64,000 bases of DNA, taken from Blastomyces gilchristii SLH14081 (lineage: Eukaryota > Ascomycota > Eurotiomycetes > Onygenales > Ajellomycetaceae). A program made the translations under genes and the position numbers. The stretch lies in contig NW_003101664.1 of the NCBI RefSeq assembly GCF_000003855.2, positions 337,285 through 401,284 on the forward strand. Reading direction: 5' to 3'. This document shows, piece after piece, positions 36,751-46,835 of the stretch. Numbering within the stretch: the stretch's first letter is position 1; each line of letters opens with the position of its first letter. A model generated the notes under the pieces. That model had not been told where the DNA came from, searched no databases, and saw only the letters and a program-made list of their open reading frames with translations.

Positions 36751-38613
36751 AAGAGATTGTAAGCTATGAGACAGTTAGTAGAGACTACTCTGTTATATAT
36801 CAGAGATATTGAGTAAGAAATACTGCTTAAAACTTCTTATTTTTCTTAAAGAATTTTTTTAGAGATAATCTTACAGTAATAAGCTGATATCTTATAGACT
36901 CTGTAACACTCTTCTTCTATTTTCTCTCAAAGGATTTTTTAGAAGTTTAATGAGACTATACAAGTATAAAATTTCTAAAGCAGTTAATAAGAAAAGAAAG
37001 AGATATTTAAAATTAATAAAGATTAATATTATTCACTTATAGACTGCTGCTATTCTAATAGAGTCACAGTCTGCTGAAAAAGTAAAAAGAGAGAATCAGA
37101 GTCTACTTATTAATAATTACATCTTCATCAAACTAATTCTTCACTATTAAAGTCTCAGACACTGATATCTTTATCTGCTGAGAAGTTAGTGCTGTGATAC
37201 TGCAGAGAAGCATACTATAGAAGAGTATAAGAGATACTGAAAGTATTAACTTATTAACTTATAAAGCATCTCAGTTATCTGCTTCAACTGAAGTGAAATT
37301 CTCTTTAATTAGCAATTGATCTCTGCAGTGCTTTCAACAGCAGTGTCAGCTGACTTCTTCTTAAGACTAGTTATTTCAAGATGTTTTTTCATCTCAGAGA
37401 CTCATGTCTTCATCTTCTTTTACAGATGAGTAAGAGAGATCTTCTCAGTCTTAACAGAATTTATCAATGCTTAAAGCTCTGAGACTCTCACTCTGTACTA
37501 CTTGAGTATCTGAGCTTCTTATCAGAGCTGACATGATATCTTTCTGTGAGATAATACTTACAGAGAGATAGAAGTTGTTGTTACAGATACAATGAAAATA
37601 ATAGAAGTGAGAGAAGAAATAAGTATATAAAATCCCTCTTTTCTTCAGCTGCTTAGTACAGTGCAGATAAGTGATAATATTAGTTAGAGATTATATCAGA
37701 GTCTTCTCACAGAGAGAAGATAAAGAAACTGCAGAACTCTGCAGACTTAACTCAGCAGTATTCTGAGCAGAGCTCAGATATGCTGTAGAAGAGAAACTAC
37801 AGATTAAGCTTCTCAGAGTCACTGTTTCTGAAATCAAGCTCTCTCTGAGTTTCTCTTCAAATGATCACACAGAGTCATATGCTACTGTGTTGACTGAAGA
37901 GAAGGTGATGTTGCAATAATAATAAGAGAGGCAGAAAAAGAACTGAACATGAATGAACTGATCAGCAGAAGAAATAACACCTTACTACAAGACACAGTAA
38001 CTACTGTCACAGCTGTAAGAGAAGTAGAAGAAAGTGTAACAATGAAAGTGATACTTCTGCAGCTCATTAACACTGCTGTCTCTGTCTTCAACCTGGCTTT
38101 CTTAATAGTTACAGAGACTGCAGCTGCATCATGAAGATGTTTACTCACTAGAAAATGTCAGAATAAGTCTCTTATTATCTCTCAAGAATGATGCTTTCAT
38201 GCACTTACTATTACAGATGAGAAGAAGAAAGAAAAATATATTATAAAGAGAAGAATCTTTTCAAAAAAAAAAAATTCTATCACTACTGTTAACTTTGTCT
38301 CTAAAAATACATCACTTTTGTAGAAAATTTCATATATAGAACAGAATATAATAAGAGATCTATAAGTCACTTATTAACTATATTTTTCACATCTTAAATT
38401 GATATATAAGAAACTCACTTATCACATGTTTAATTTAAATGAAGATGAGAAAAGAAAGATCTACACAGTCAGCAGAAAAACTCATCTATTTCTTTATATC
38501 ATATACAGTATATATGCTGTCAATTGATTGATAACTGTTGCTATATAATAAAGATAACTCTCAATTCAGTAATCTTGAGAGTATTGAGACTATACTTTTA
38601 AAGAGAAGAGTAT
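36751..38613. other. long 3' region of Gypsy D, no recognised product
   Basis: About 1.86 kb lies between the chromodomain and the 3' LTR. The stretch 37600-38150 has overlapping open frames on both strands (37949-38134 plus; 37882-38148 minus) and a less AT-rich makeup than its surroundings. Neither peptide has a motif I know. Confidence 0.45.
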
Positions 38614-39157
38614 TATCACACTCTCAGCTATATCAAGACTCTGCTGTAGTTCTACACAGCTCATTACTTTTATATAAATGATTTCATTCATTTTAAAGAC
38701 TATTTAAACTGATTTTCAACCACTCTATAACATTATTCAGATATATTATAAAAAGATCTGATTAATGAATATAAGAACCTCACTTCTATATAAGATCAGC
38801 AGATTACTCTTTCTTAATAGTAAGATGCTACTGAGGTATCACTCTGACTATTCTCACTTATGAAATGAGAGAAGAGTATTTACTCATTGTCTATATAGAA
38901 TAGCTAGATACTGACTTCTTATTAAAGAAGTCAGTGATTTGTTTTTCTTCTACTGAAATATATATAAGAGTTACTATGTATCTTATACAATCTTCTTAGT
39001 ATACTAAGTATTATATCTGTGATATTCTTATAATAACTCTGTAGTCTACAAGCTCACTATTTAAGTAAGATAGTTAAGCTCACTTATACAGCTTTTCAAA
39101 CAACTATCTCTACATGACACTGCTAACTAGCTACTGCTTTGATTCTGTTATATTATA
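38614..39157 (+). repeat. 3' LTR of Gypsy D (mutated)
   Basis: Collinear with the 5' LTR. The first 50 bases show alternating C-to-T and G-to-A changes against it. Confidence 0.88.
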
Positions 39158-39162
39158 TTTAT

Positions 39163-39290
39163 TTTCACATTCTTCAGAATCTTATCTGTAAGAATAAGAT
39201 ATCTATTCAATATATTTCATCTGTTAAGAACACAGTAGATAAGCTTACTAAATCACTTGAAACATTGAAATATACATACTGAAAGGAGAT
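39163..39290 (+). pseudogene. Copia C RNase H terminus, resumed after Gypsy D
   Basis: In the frame left at 23167 the sequence continues FHILQNLICKNKISIQYISSVKNTVDKLTKSLE. This completes the Copia C-terminal motif SKHIDIRFHFIRx...ADILTKPL. The clean junction proves the insertion. Confidence 0.85.
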
Positions 39291-39443
39291 TATGAAGATG
39301 AAGGGATAGAGGGATAAAAAATAATGTATATCATGACTGGTTTTTCATTACTTCACATTTTCCAGTCATTTTTTGTATCTGTACTTGATTTGAAGGCGAA
39401 TTTTGTATATAGCATTGTGTATAGTTACTCTGGTGAGTGGGGG

Positions 39444-39538
39444 TGTCAGGTCACGTGATCTGGCTTACTAATTCTTCCACCATATAACTTTTCACAAGCT
39501 AGCAACCTTTCAATCACACAAGCTTTACACCTTCCACA
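39444..39538 (+). repeat. 3' LTR of Copia C
   Basis: 95 bp, differing from the 5' copy at only about three positions, all C/T. This implies little mutation of the LTRs even though the interior is ruined. Confidence 0.93.
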
Positions 39539-39543
39539 ACTGT

Positions 39544-40436
39544 TAGGAAGAGCTAGTTGTAAGACTGACTTTAGTAGTATTAAAAACTGTTCTTTAGTAT
39601 GCTATCTAGTCGACCATCGAGTGGATCACAAAAGCAGCTTCAAAGACTAGTAAAGAAAGATAAACTCAGGGAAAAGTTGGCAAGCACAGAGTTTTCAAGA
39701 AGAATCAAGATGCGAGGTTGATTTTTCCCTATCATCGAAGCCATATAATATTTAACGTATGCAACATGGTTCTGTGTGTTGCTGAGATCTAGATGTATAG
39801 GTCTATACATAGAGTGTAGGTAAATAAGTTCCCTTCTATATCTGTTCTCCACTTGGTCTCTCGGACGTTCTTAGCGACCAAGGTAGAGGCTAAAATCACT
39901 ATACGCTCTTGTCAGTTGGACTGCGGTCCATGGACCAGCTAGGTAGGTCTCTGGGCCGTTTTCTACAGGATAATGACCAAGGTCACTGGATTACAGGAAC
40001 GTTTCCAAGGTCTGATGCCGATGGACCTTGGTACTAGGGACCAGGGGTTTGGTACAGGTGCCGCGGACCCAACGGGTCCCTTGACCGCAGTTCAAGGCCC
40101 TGTCTGTACTAGTGACTACTGGCCGTTGTCCTGGTTGGCCTCTTTGCCAGTGAGGTCAACGGGGAGCCATGTCTTCTCGGAGGAACCAAATTGATGAAGA
40201 TTTACTCTTCATGATCAACACAATCTTCAGAGCTCTCTTGGCAGAGTATGCTTCTCGCAAACTTTACGTTCGAGTCACACTACCTGACAGTCAAAGCAAA
40301 GTTTCACGATCCGACTATATACAATATCGGGCCCTATGTCAATTGCCAGGAATATGTTGTGTCATCCTATGACCGCGAGATCTACTATTATACACGACTG
40401 GGAGCCCAGTTGACGGCACGTAAACAGTTGGTAAAA
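39544..40436. other. non-coding DNA at the edge of the main gene island
   Basis: Normal GC, no convincing gene. 39890-40170 is dense in short GGACC/GGTCC and CCAAGG-type words that partly repeat in both orientations, giving a low-order repetitive look. Reading frames here (for example 39973-40194) have no family features. Confidence 0.4.
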
Positions 40437-40480
40437 TCACCTGACCTACCTAACTGCTTTCAGTTAGGTAGGTCAGGTGA
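40437..40480. repeat. perfect 20 bp hairpin with CTTT loop
   Basis: The arm TCACCTGACCTACCTAACTG is followed by CTTT and then its exact inverse complement. Pairing extends imperfectly outward through AAAA/TTTT and TTGG/CCAA. Part of the arm recurs at about 9658 and 15787. Confidence 0.95.
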
Positions 40481-42382
40481 CTTTTTCCAATTGTCCCTAG
40501 TGCCTCTCAGGGCCTTCCAGGCGCAGAGTGTTTATCATGTGTCATTTTTTTGCTAATGCACTCAATTTGAAGCATGAAGCATGTCTACAGATTGATGCGT
40601 GGTTTGTTAGCCTAGTCGCATCAAACAAATAAGCTGATTGTCAGAATATAATGAAAGAGAAATAAAATGAAAGGGAAGCGAAAGTATCTGATCTGCTCTC
40701 TATCTCTACAACTATCCTTGACTTGCTTAAGGCATTCGTCTGTTTTCACTTCTTCCTGTCTGTTGTGTGGGTTTTCGACTCAACTTGAAGCGTTGTTAAT
40801 TGACGACGCTCAATTTGCGTGCAATTTGTTTCATAGGTGATAAGTTTTTAGCGACTTGTAGTCGAGCATTCCCTGCAAGCGACTGTGGAAGTTTTCGCGG
40901 ATCAAAGGACACTAATGGCAGCTGTCTTTGTACTGGCTACATCAGACAAATAAGCTGATTGTGGAAGTTATAGTAGGAATGACTCGGGTGAGGTGACCAA
41001 GGTCCAGCGGTAATTCAATGTAACATGAGAGGAGCCATTGATTTAGTTAAGTGGCTATTCAAGACTCTCCTCTCTCTGACTCGCTAATGGTCTCCACCTC
41101 ATATATGAATTTTAGCGCATTGCCCCGAGGACGGACACTCCCGCGACGTCGTAGACCGACTTAGAAGCGATAAGCATGGGTAGTATCCAAGTTTCCTTTC
41201 ACAACCCTTTATGGTATCAACAATATTCTTTAGTGGGAGATTAAAGATAACTCTCTTCACGAGGTACTTTCCGACTATACCTGGGTCGCTCGTCAGTGGT
41301 CTACTGAGCAAAGATCACTTTTTATTTCTGCCAGATTGGTCAAATCGCCAACCCACTTGTAATTTGTCAGGGGATTGGAATGCACTGATCTAAAAATAAA
41401 GTTGGCTACCTACCGTTACACTATAGCCTTGGCAAGGGTTGAAATGAAGTGGAAAAGCTCTATTCCTTCTCTAAAGTTCTATGTCTGTCTTTATATAATG
41501 AGCCTAATTTTCTTCTATACTTGATATAAGCCTCTTGTCTTATCTTCTGTCCCTCCTCTCCACAGCCTCCAGCTGCTTGCCAGTCCTTTTGACCATTGTA
41601 AATGCCGTTTGTTACAAACCGCAACACTAGCGCCATCACGTGGGTTCCTTCGTTCAAAGACTCGCCTGGATTATTGCCTTGAAAGAGCTTGGAGAATTCA
41701 CACAAATTTTCAGGTCATGTTCTCTCTGAACCTATTGTTCACTTCTAGGGCGTTTTGCCTAGTGATGATTTTGATCAGGACCTCGATAGGCAACAAAGAT
41801 AGCGCTATTTCTCATTTTTTTCGTTTGGAACAAAGCGCAGCGGGTGACATTCAAAGCAACAAGTTACCTGGTGGAAGGTGGAAGAGTAGCTGCATGGTGA
41901 CTTGCTATGAATAAAGCGTTAGAACCTAGTCCTAATCTAGCGATCTCCCAGCTCTGTCCCAGCTCGCAGCGTGATTTGAAGAATATAGGGTTTCACTGGG
42001 ACCTCAGTGACCATACTCGTGAGATCCTCGATACTAGGCCTGGGGCAAAACCGGGAGCAAAACGAACGGCGAATGTTTTCCACTGGCAAGCGGCTGCACG
42101 GGCCGAGTCAAAGTCAATAACGGACTGGATTAAGAAGAATGGATCGCATGCTGTGATTAAGACCATCCAACACAAGACATTTGTGTTCCTTCACCTCTGG
42201 CAAATACATTATGTAGCTTACACTCGTCATTGATTTTTTTTTTCAGAACATTTATGGAAACAGTCTACAGTGTTCTGTGGACGACGTAACCAAACAGAGC
42301 CTAGCACCTATTGACGAAAATAAGTGCTACTGTTTAGCTGGAGAGTGACCGCTCTACAGCGAAGCAAATATTTCGCCAAGAT
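40481..42382. other. non-coding DNA with dispersed short repeats
   Basis: No gene is recognised. ACAAATAAGCTGATTGT occurs at about 40627 and 40947. AATGGCAGCTGTCTTTG at about 40915 matches 9853-9869, and CATATATGAATTTTAGCG near 41100 matches 9797. A plus-strand frame at 41907-42233 has a protein-like segment (VFHWQAAARAESKSITDWIKKNG) that could be a gene fragment, but I cannot place it. Confidence 0.4.
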
Positions 42383-42418
42383 TTTCAGACCCGCTACCTG
42401 TAGGTAGCGGGTCTGAAA
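42383..42418. repeat. perfect 17 bp hairpin with 2 base loop
   Basis: TTTCAGACCCGCTACCT, GT, then the exact inverse complement. It shares a CTACCT core with the hairpin at 40437. Confidence 0.95.
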
Positions 42419-42948
42419 TACGTACCAGCTCGGATTTTTTTAGTTCTGATGAGAGAATGGCCCATTCTGGGACATGTAATATAGGGAAGATAGAATTTTT
42501 CGTTTCAATACAACTATATTAGCATTGAGGACTAATGCTATATTGTATCCGACGAGTATAGCCAGTAATAATGGAGAGAACGTAATGAGAAGTCACCGAA
42601 CGATTTTACATTCGTATATTTGACCACAAGAGGCCATTTGCTAATTACGCGATGTTGAACCCAATGGGCTGCAACCCCTCTTCGTCTTGGTGATTTATCA
42701 TTGGCATCATTAGGCTGGAGATGTGACAGCCACAAGTCACCGTCACCTACTGGCAGATACCTGGCTAATGGTTGGCGATGACATAGATCTATTCGAACTT
42801 AGAGCTGGAAAAAAGGGTTTAGAGTAAAAGTATACGTGAGAAGTAAGGAAAGAACAAACTAGTTCAGATTGTGGCATTTAATTCATGAAACGAAATCAGT
42901 ATTAGGGACATTTAGTACAGTTATCCCAGATGGCAATCAACATCCCCC
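42419..42948. other. non-coding stretch beside the LINE fragment
   Basis: It contains only short frames on both strands. Some of it may be LINE 3' untranslated sequence, because it lies downstream of the minus-strand LINE fragment. Confidence 0.35.
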
Positions 42949-43368
42949 TCATGTTCTGTTGTCGAGACCATACCCAACAGTGATGCTCCTGTTTGAAGTG
43001 CTGCATGTCAGTGCTATACTAAATTTTCTGCTGGCGGAGTTGACACCTATATGACCAGCAATCCGGCCATTGGTCTTTATCTTAGCTAGCTTAGGCGTAT
43101 TGAGGATCTCCTTGAGATCCAGTCGTTCTCTTTTTCCGTCACTGTCTTCCCATGACTCTATCCTAAGCCTGTTAAATCTGAGGCACGCCAAGAGGACATG
43201 CCGTACTGTTTGGTTTCCATTACCACATTCGCACAGGGCGTCGGTAACATCAGGCACCTTCCTCTCGTGTAGAAATTGTCGCAATCCGATTTTTGCCTGT
43301 GCCCATCTGAATAATGGTAGAGCTGAGAGCCTTGTGTAAGGAGTTGCGTCCCTCTTCCATTGAGCCAA
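42949..43368 (-). pseudogene. LINE ORF2 C-terminal fragment (second LINE family)
   Basis: The minus-strand peptide carries a retrotransposon zinc-binding tail: LFRWAQAKIGLRQFLHERKVPDVTDALCECGNGNQTVRHVLLACLRFNRLR, with the CxCxxxxxxxxHxxxxC pattern, then LKEILNTPKLAK. After LAK the reading goes off-frame, so the end is damaged. No RT domain or start is present. Unlike the LINE at 34577 it has normal GC, so it is a separate lineage or one kept from mutation in this island. Confidence 0.7.
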
Positions 43369-43373
43369 GTATG

Positions 43374-43570
43374 ACTCCCCTAGGGCTATGGTTCCCTCAG
43401 GGCCACAGCTCCCCTAGGGGATATGGCTCGCCCTAGGGTTATGGTTCCCTCAGGGTCACAGCTCCCCTAGGGGATATGGCTAGGGGACGGAATTCCCTAG
43501 GGACTTATTTACCCTGGGGGATGTGATTTCCCCTAGGGACGAGATTCCCCCAGGGGCCCCATAACCCTAG
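43374..43570. repeat. CCCTAGGG-rich tandem/palindromic array
   Basis: Two 53 bp units (starting CCCTAGGG at 43378 and 43431) share CTATGGTTCCCTCAGGG-like and CACAGCTCCCCTAGGGGATA segments. Further CCCTAGGG and CCCTGGGGG palindromes follow to 43570. The array abuts the LINE fragment. Confidence 0.9.
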
Positions 43571-43576
43571 GGGCGT

Positions 43577-43705
43577 CATACTTCGACCTGAATATTCTCC
43601 GAAAACGTCGACTATATTTAGTAGTATGTGGCATACCACCTTTAATAGGCGTATGGCTTGTTCAACTCCCACAGTAGCGTAAACGACTGATGGGTCCTCC
43701 GCCAT
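43577..43705 (-). pseudogene. possible N-terminal fragment of a STAND/NLR-type protein
   Basis: The minus-strand peptide MAEDPSVVYATVGVEQAIRLLKVVCHILLNIV resembles, in pattern only, the N-terminal domain found on many fungal STAND (NLR-like) proteins (MADPLSxxASVxGVxQA). It runs into the CCCTAGGG array after about 43 residues. The similarity is weak and could be chance. Confidence 0.3.
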
Positions 43706-43961
43706 CTAGGCTATGTCGACTGTAAAATGATATTGTCTAATAATCAAAATGTTATATAACATATATCCCATATTTAGCTGTAGCATTTCAGTTTGGTAAT
43801 GGCACGACATAAGTGTGGCACCGCTGCTTACCAAGCATCCAAAATTAACGAGCTAACTAGATTTGGTTACCATTTGAAACTGAAGGAAAGCCAATCACCT
43901 AGGCATGATTGATAAAAGAAAGAAGATGCTCTAATTCTTATTGGAATACAAAACGTCAGGA

Positions 43962-46388
43962 TTATATTTTCGCATTATTAAGTGTAATAGCCCTGTCAAA
44001 GGCTTGAATAATTGGATCATAGAGAACTTCCGATTTCACTGGTGTCCCTGTAAAAATATCATCTTTGTAGATACAAAACAAGACCTTCCTCACATCTCGA
44101 CACAGAGACTTTACCTCCTCGAACTCGGGCGGAAACTCAACCAACAGATTTTCGAATCTTTTGGCACCCATATCACTCGCTTTAATACGTGCAATGTCGT
44201 CGTATGATCCTGTATACCACTTTGCCAGGCGGCTTACTTTGGGTCGGCCCTGTAAGTTCGTCGATAGTCTCCAACCGTGACGAGCACACTGCCAAATAAG
44301 CACGTAGAGAAACGATTCTAGATCGTGACGGTAGGTATGGTCTGTTCCGTCCAACACCTCAATCGCCATGAACTCCATCGTGCCTGTCTGCTGTCTCGCC
44401 CCAGTGCGGCCCTTGTCGCGTTCCTTGGCGAGATCAAGGTCGATCAACATGCCGTGGTAGCCATCAGCCTTGTCCGGATTGGTGATGATGATATTGTTCT
44501 CAGAGATATCGCGATGGAGGATTTTGCCGTCCAGGTAGAGGGACCGGTGCGCCTTGATCGCATCGCGTAGCGCAAGCAGCAACTCCTTTGCCGAAGTGAA
44601 CTGATGGATCGCCCGTCCTGCAGGTGTGATGGCCAAACAGCGGAAGATGCGGTTGTCGAACGGCCCTTCTCTCGTGGAGGCGACCAGGCTAGTCTTCTGC
44701 GCTGCCTCGACATCGAACGACACCTCGTCATTGGATGCGATATCCTGGAATCTCTTGCTCGACCGTGACCGTTTGAGAGGTGGTGCACCTACCGCCTGTC
44801 TAGATTTCCGCTTCCTCGAAGAACCCGATGAAGAGCCCTTCGCGAGGCTTAGTCCCTGCAGCTGTGTAATTGACTGAGACTGCTGGCTCTGGGGTTGCGA
44901 TAGGCTAAACGAAGACGACACACTGAGAGCCGGACGACCGCGGAAAGGATACGGCTCCCCAAAAGAAAGACCATCACGCAGCTCCGCGATGCTCGTGACG
45001 GTGCCCTGCCCAATGACTTTGGCAACCCCTTTCACACCGCGTTGGTGTGCGAGTCGGAGAAGGTCGACTTCCGGGCGCCGTCTGGCAGACATCCACGAGA
45101 ACTTGACCACGCTTTCACCATCCGAGTTTGGAATGCCTGGGCTGTTGGCGAGAAAGCAGCAGGTGCCACGACAAACAACAGCTGACTGAACGGCGATAGG
45201 TTTTGGTTGTAGCCGCAGTTGTTTCCTTCCGCTGTCAGCATCTGATATAGAGACTGTCCGGCATCCGTCATCGTGCAAGGTGGTGAACACGTCGAGTCCT
45301 AGCTCTTCATCGCTCATCAACGTATATCCAATCATGGCCCTGAAGAATCTTTTAGGGTCACGGCGAATATCAAAGGGTCCAGAGCTATACGGGCCTGATC
45401 GGTCAGTCACCCATAACTCCATTTCAGACCCACAAAGGGTGAAGGAGTGGACGAACCGACGGGTCGGCTGCGCAGCGAAGACGTCTCGCACGTACCGCTC
45501 CATCTGTAAGAGTGTCCCCTTGTCAAAATCGGGCTGCTTCAGCTCACCGATGACATGGATATCCTTCCAGTCATGTCTGGTGTCCTTGTTCTCGTTCTTT
45601 CTCCGCTTCATCAAGAAATCGAGCTGTCGCTCGGCTTCCGACCCGGTCAGGTCTTTCTTCTTTATCGTCTTCTTGTAGTAGTACCCGCGCGTCTCAGCAA
45701 AGAACCTCTCCTGGAGGCCGAACAACCACTCAAGAACGTCTTCCTCCGTCGGAGGATCGGGAAAGTCCTCAACCTCATCGTGGCCTCGCTGTAGCACTCT
45801 CTCATAGATGGTGGAAAAACCTTCCTCCCAGTCCTTTCCTTGGAAATATTTCGCGTCGAAGCCCTCAACAACCCTGTATGTGCACGTCTTAATCTCGTCA
45901 AAGATCCTCAGCTCTACAAGCTCACGCGTCTGTTCTTTGCCTTGCTGGGAAGAGAAAGTAGATCTCAGCGGTGTGGCCTGTGATGTCGGGGGAACGGTTG
46001 GAAGGGGTGTACATCGCGATACAGCGACGATAAGATCGAATACAGTCTTCCATATGTCAATGTCAGACGCTTTTTGGAGTATGAGCCGTACCAACGGACG
46101 GTAATCTTCGTAGCTGAAATCCCCACTGCGCAGGCGGCGGAAAATACCTGACAGCTCAGAAGCCACATCTTGGTTGCTTGCCGGTGAGCGAAGATTGAAA
46201 GCTGATCTTTCACCCATCAATGTAGTAAGCAGTTTCGATATTGCATCTTGAAAATATTCGCTGTCATCCGTCGCTTTATCATTACAGTAGTCTTCAGACT
46301 CTTGAAGGTACTTGTGCAAACGATGAAGGGAGTCATTGAAAGGATGCTTGGAGATAATAGAGAGATCATCCCCCGATAAACTATCCAT
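43962..46388 (-). CDS. FunK1-family protein kinase, intact
   Basis: A single 808-residue frame, the size of the fungal FunK1 kinases (Pkinase_fungal). The C-terminal kinase core carries the catalytic loop HRDISENNIII (H625, R626, D627, N632) and the metal-binding LIDLDLAKE (D650) followed by TGTMEFMAIEVL. These residues are all in place, so activity is plausible. The N-terminal half (GELKQ, WVTDRSGPYSS) is the family's conserved region. A serine-rich, basic linker (RKRKSRQ and KRSRSSKR, about 529-552) could be a nuclear localisation signal. FunK1 substrates are unknown; the family is expanded in Onygenales and in mushrooms. No intron is needed. A broken paralog piece lies at 9560-9655. Confidence 0.92.
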   Translation of the reverse strand: MDSLSGDDLSIISKHPFNDSLHRLHKYLQESEDYCNDKATDDSEYFQDAISKLLTTLMGERSAFNLRSPASNQDVASELSGIFRRLRSGDFSYEDYRPLVRLILQKASDIDIWKTVFDLIVAVSRCTPLPTVPPTSQATPLRSTFSSQQGKEQTRELVELRIFDEIKTCTYRVVEGFDAKYFQGKDWEEGFSTIYERVLQRGHDEVEDFPDPPTEEDVLEWLFGLQERFFAETRGYYYKKTIKKKDLTGSEAERQLDFLMKRRKNENKDTRHDWKDIHVIGELKQPDFDKGTLLQMERYVRDVFAAQPTRRFVHSFTLCGSEMELWVTDRSGPYSSGPFDIRRDPKRFFRAMIGYTLMSDEELGLDVFTTLHDDGCRTVSISDADSGRKQLRLQPKPIAVQSAVVCRGTCCFLANSPGIPNSDGESVVKFSWMSARRRPEVDLLRLAHQRGVKGVAKVIGQGTVTSIAELRDGLSFGEPYPFRGRPALSVSSSFSLSQPQSQQSQSITQLQGLSLAKGSSSGSSRKRKSRQAVGAPPLKRSRSSKRFQDIASNDEVSFDVEAAQKTSLVASTREGPFDNRIFRCLAITPAGRAIHQFTSAKELLLALRDAIKAHRSLYLDGKILHRDISENNIIITNPDKADGYHGMLIDLDLAKERDKGRTGARQQTGTMEFMAIEVLDGTDHTYRHDLESFLYVLIWQCARHGWRLSTNLQGRPKVSRLAKWYTGSYDDIARIKASDMGAKRFENLLVEFPPEFEEVKSLCRDVRKVLFCIYKDDIFTGTPVKSEVLYDPIIQAFDRAITLNNAKI

Positions 46389-46835
46389 CTCAAATTTCAG
46401 TGCATAAATTGAGCGATAGTAGATTCGCCTGACAACTGCGACTGGTTGTATGACATCTGCTTATGAGAGTAAATATGAGAGAGTGAACATGAGAGTAAAC
46501 CATACCGTCTGAGTCATCACGTGAGCCCTTTATGTAAACAAGTCATCTCTCATTCAAGTAAGCCAGTGGCTTCAAGCTTCCTACACATTATAGTGACAGG
46601 AAGGAAGAGAGTGAAGTTGGTAGTTTCTTACTCTGCCACAATTACGCTTCAGTAGGCACCGCAACATACACTGGCATGCACTGACTTATCTCCTATCAAG
46701 CGACATAAATGTGATTAAACGAAGGAAAGAATTATTTTCCGCTACGAAAGGTTATAGCCCGAAAAAACATCAAAATGAGATAAAAAAACTATCTGCTGTC
46801 CCTTCATCCATTTGCGCCCGTGGAGACGCTGAACC
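46389..46835. other. intergenic, no gene seen
   Basis: It holds the FunK1 upstream region and the 3' region of the AAA gene, both on the minus strand. Short direct repeats (GAGAGTAAATATGAGAGAGTG and ATGAGAGTAA) lie near 46465-46500. Confidence 0.5.

Larger units (their letters stand above)
23168..39157 (+). mobile_element. Ty3/Gypsy chromovirus D (decayed, hosts Gypsy E and a LINE)
   Basis: LTRs of 544 bp (23168-23711, 38614-39157) start TGTCACGCCCCC and TATCACACTCTC and end ATATTATA. Flanking duplications are TTCAT (23163-23167) and TTTAT (39158-39162), one C/T apart. Gag occupies 23769-24750, interrupted by Gypsy E; pol resumes at 32015 with RT near 32880-33240 and integrase at 34500-36200, split by the LINE. 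A chromodomain lies near 36600-36730. A purine tract precedes the 3' LTR. Without inserts it is about 7.8 kb. Confidence 0.92.
17795..39538 (+). mobile_element. Ty1/Copia LTR retrotransposon C (decayed, hosts nested elements)
   Basis: The 95 bp LTRs (17795-17889, 39444-39538) both begin TGTCAGGTCACGTGATCTGG and end CACA, with a perfect duplication ACTGT (17790-17794, 39539-39543). A primer site GGTTATGAG follows the left LTR and a polypurine tract GTGAGTGGGGG precedes the right. Plus-strand gag, protease, integrase, RT and RNase H remnants run from 18148 to 23167 and resume at 39163 in the same frame after Gypsy D. Without nested DNA the element is about 5.75 kb, normal for Copia. Confidence 0.94.

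Noticed and set aside
37882..38148. A host gene on the minus strand inside Gypsy D
   Set aside because: It lies within LTR-bounded element DNA, has no motif and overlaps an equally open plus-strand frame. Kept only as an unassigned region.
43374..43570. A telomere remnant
   Set aside because: Words are palindromic CCCTAGGG in a 53 bp unit, not tandem TTAGGG.
44325..46213. Several open frames of 80-130 codons on the plus strand and in shifted minus frames across the FunK1 gene
   Set aside because: Shadows of a long GC-rich coding region, with no independent features.
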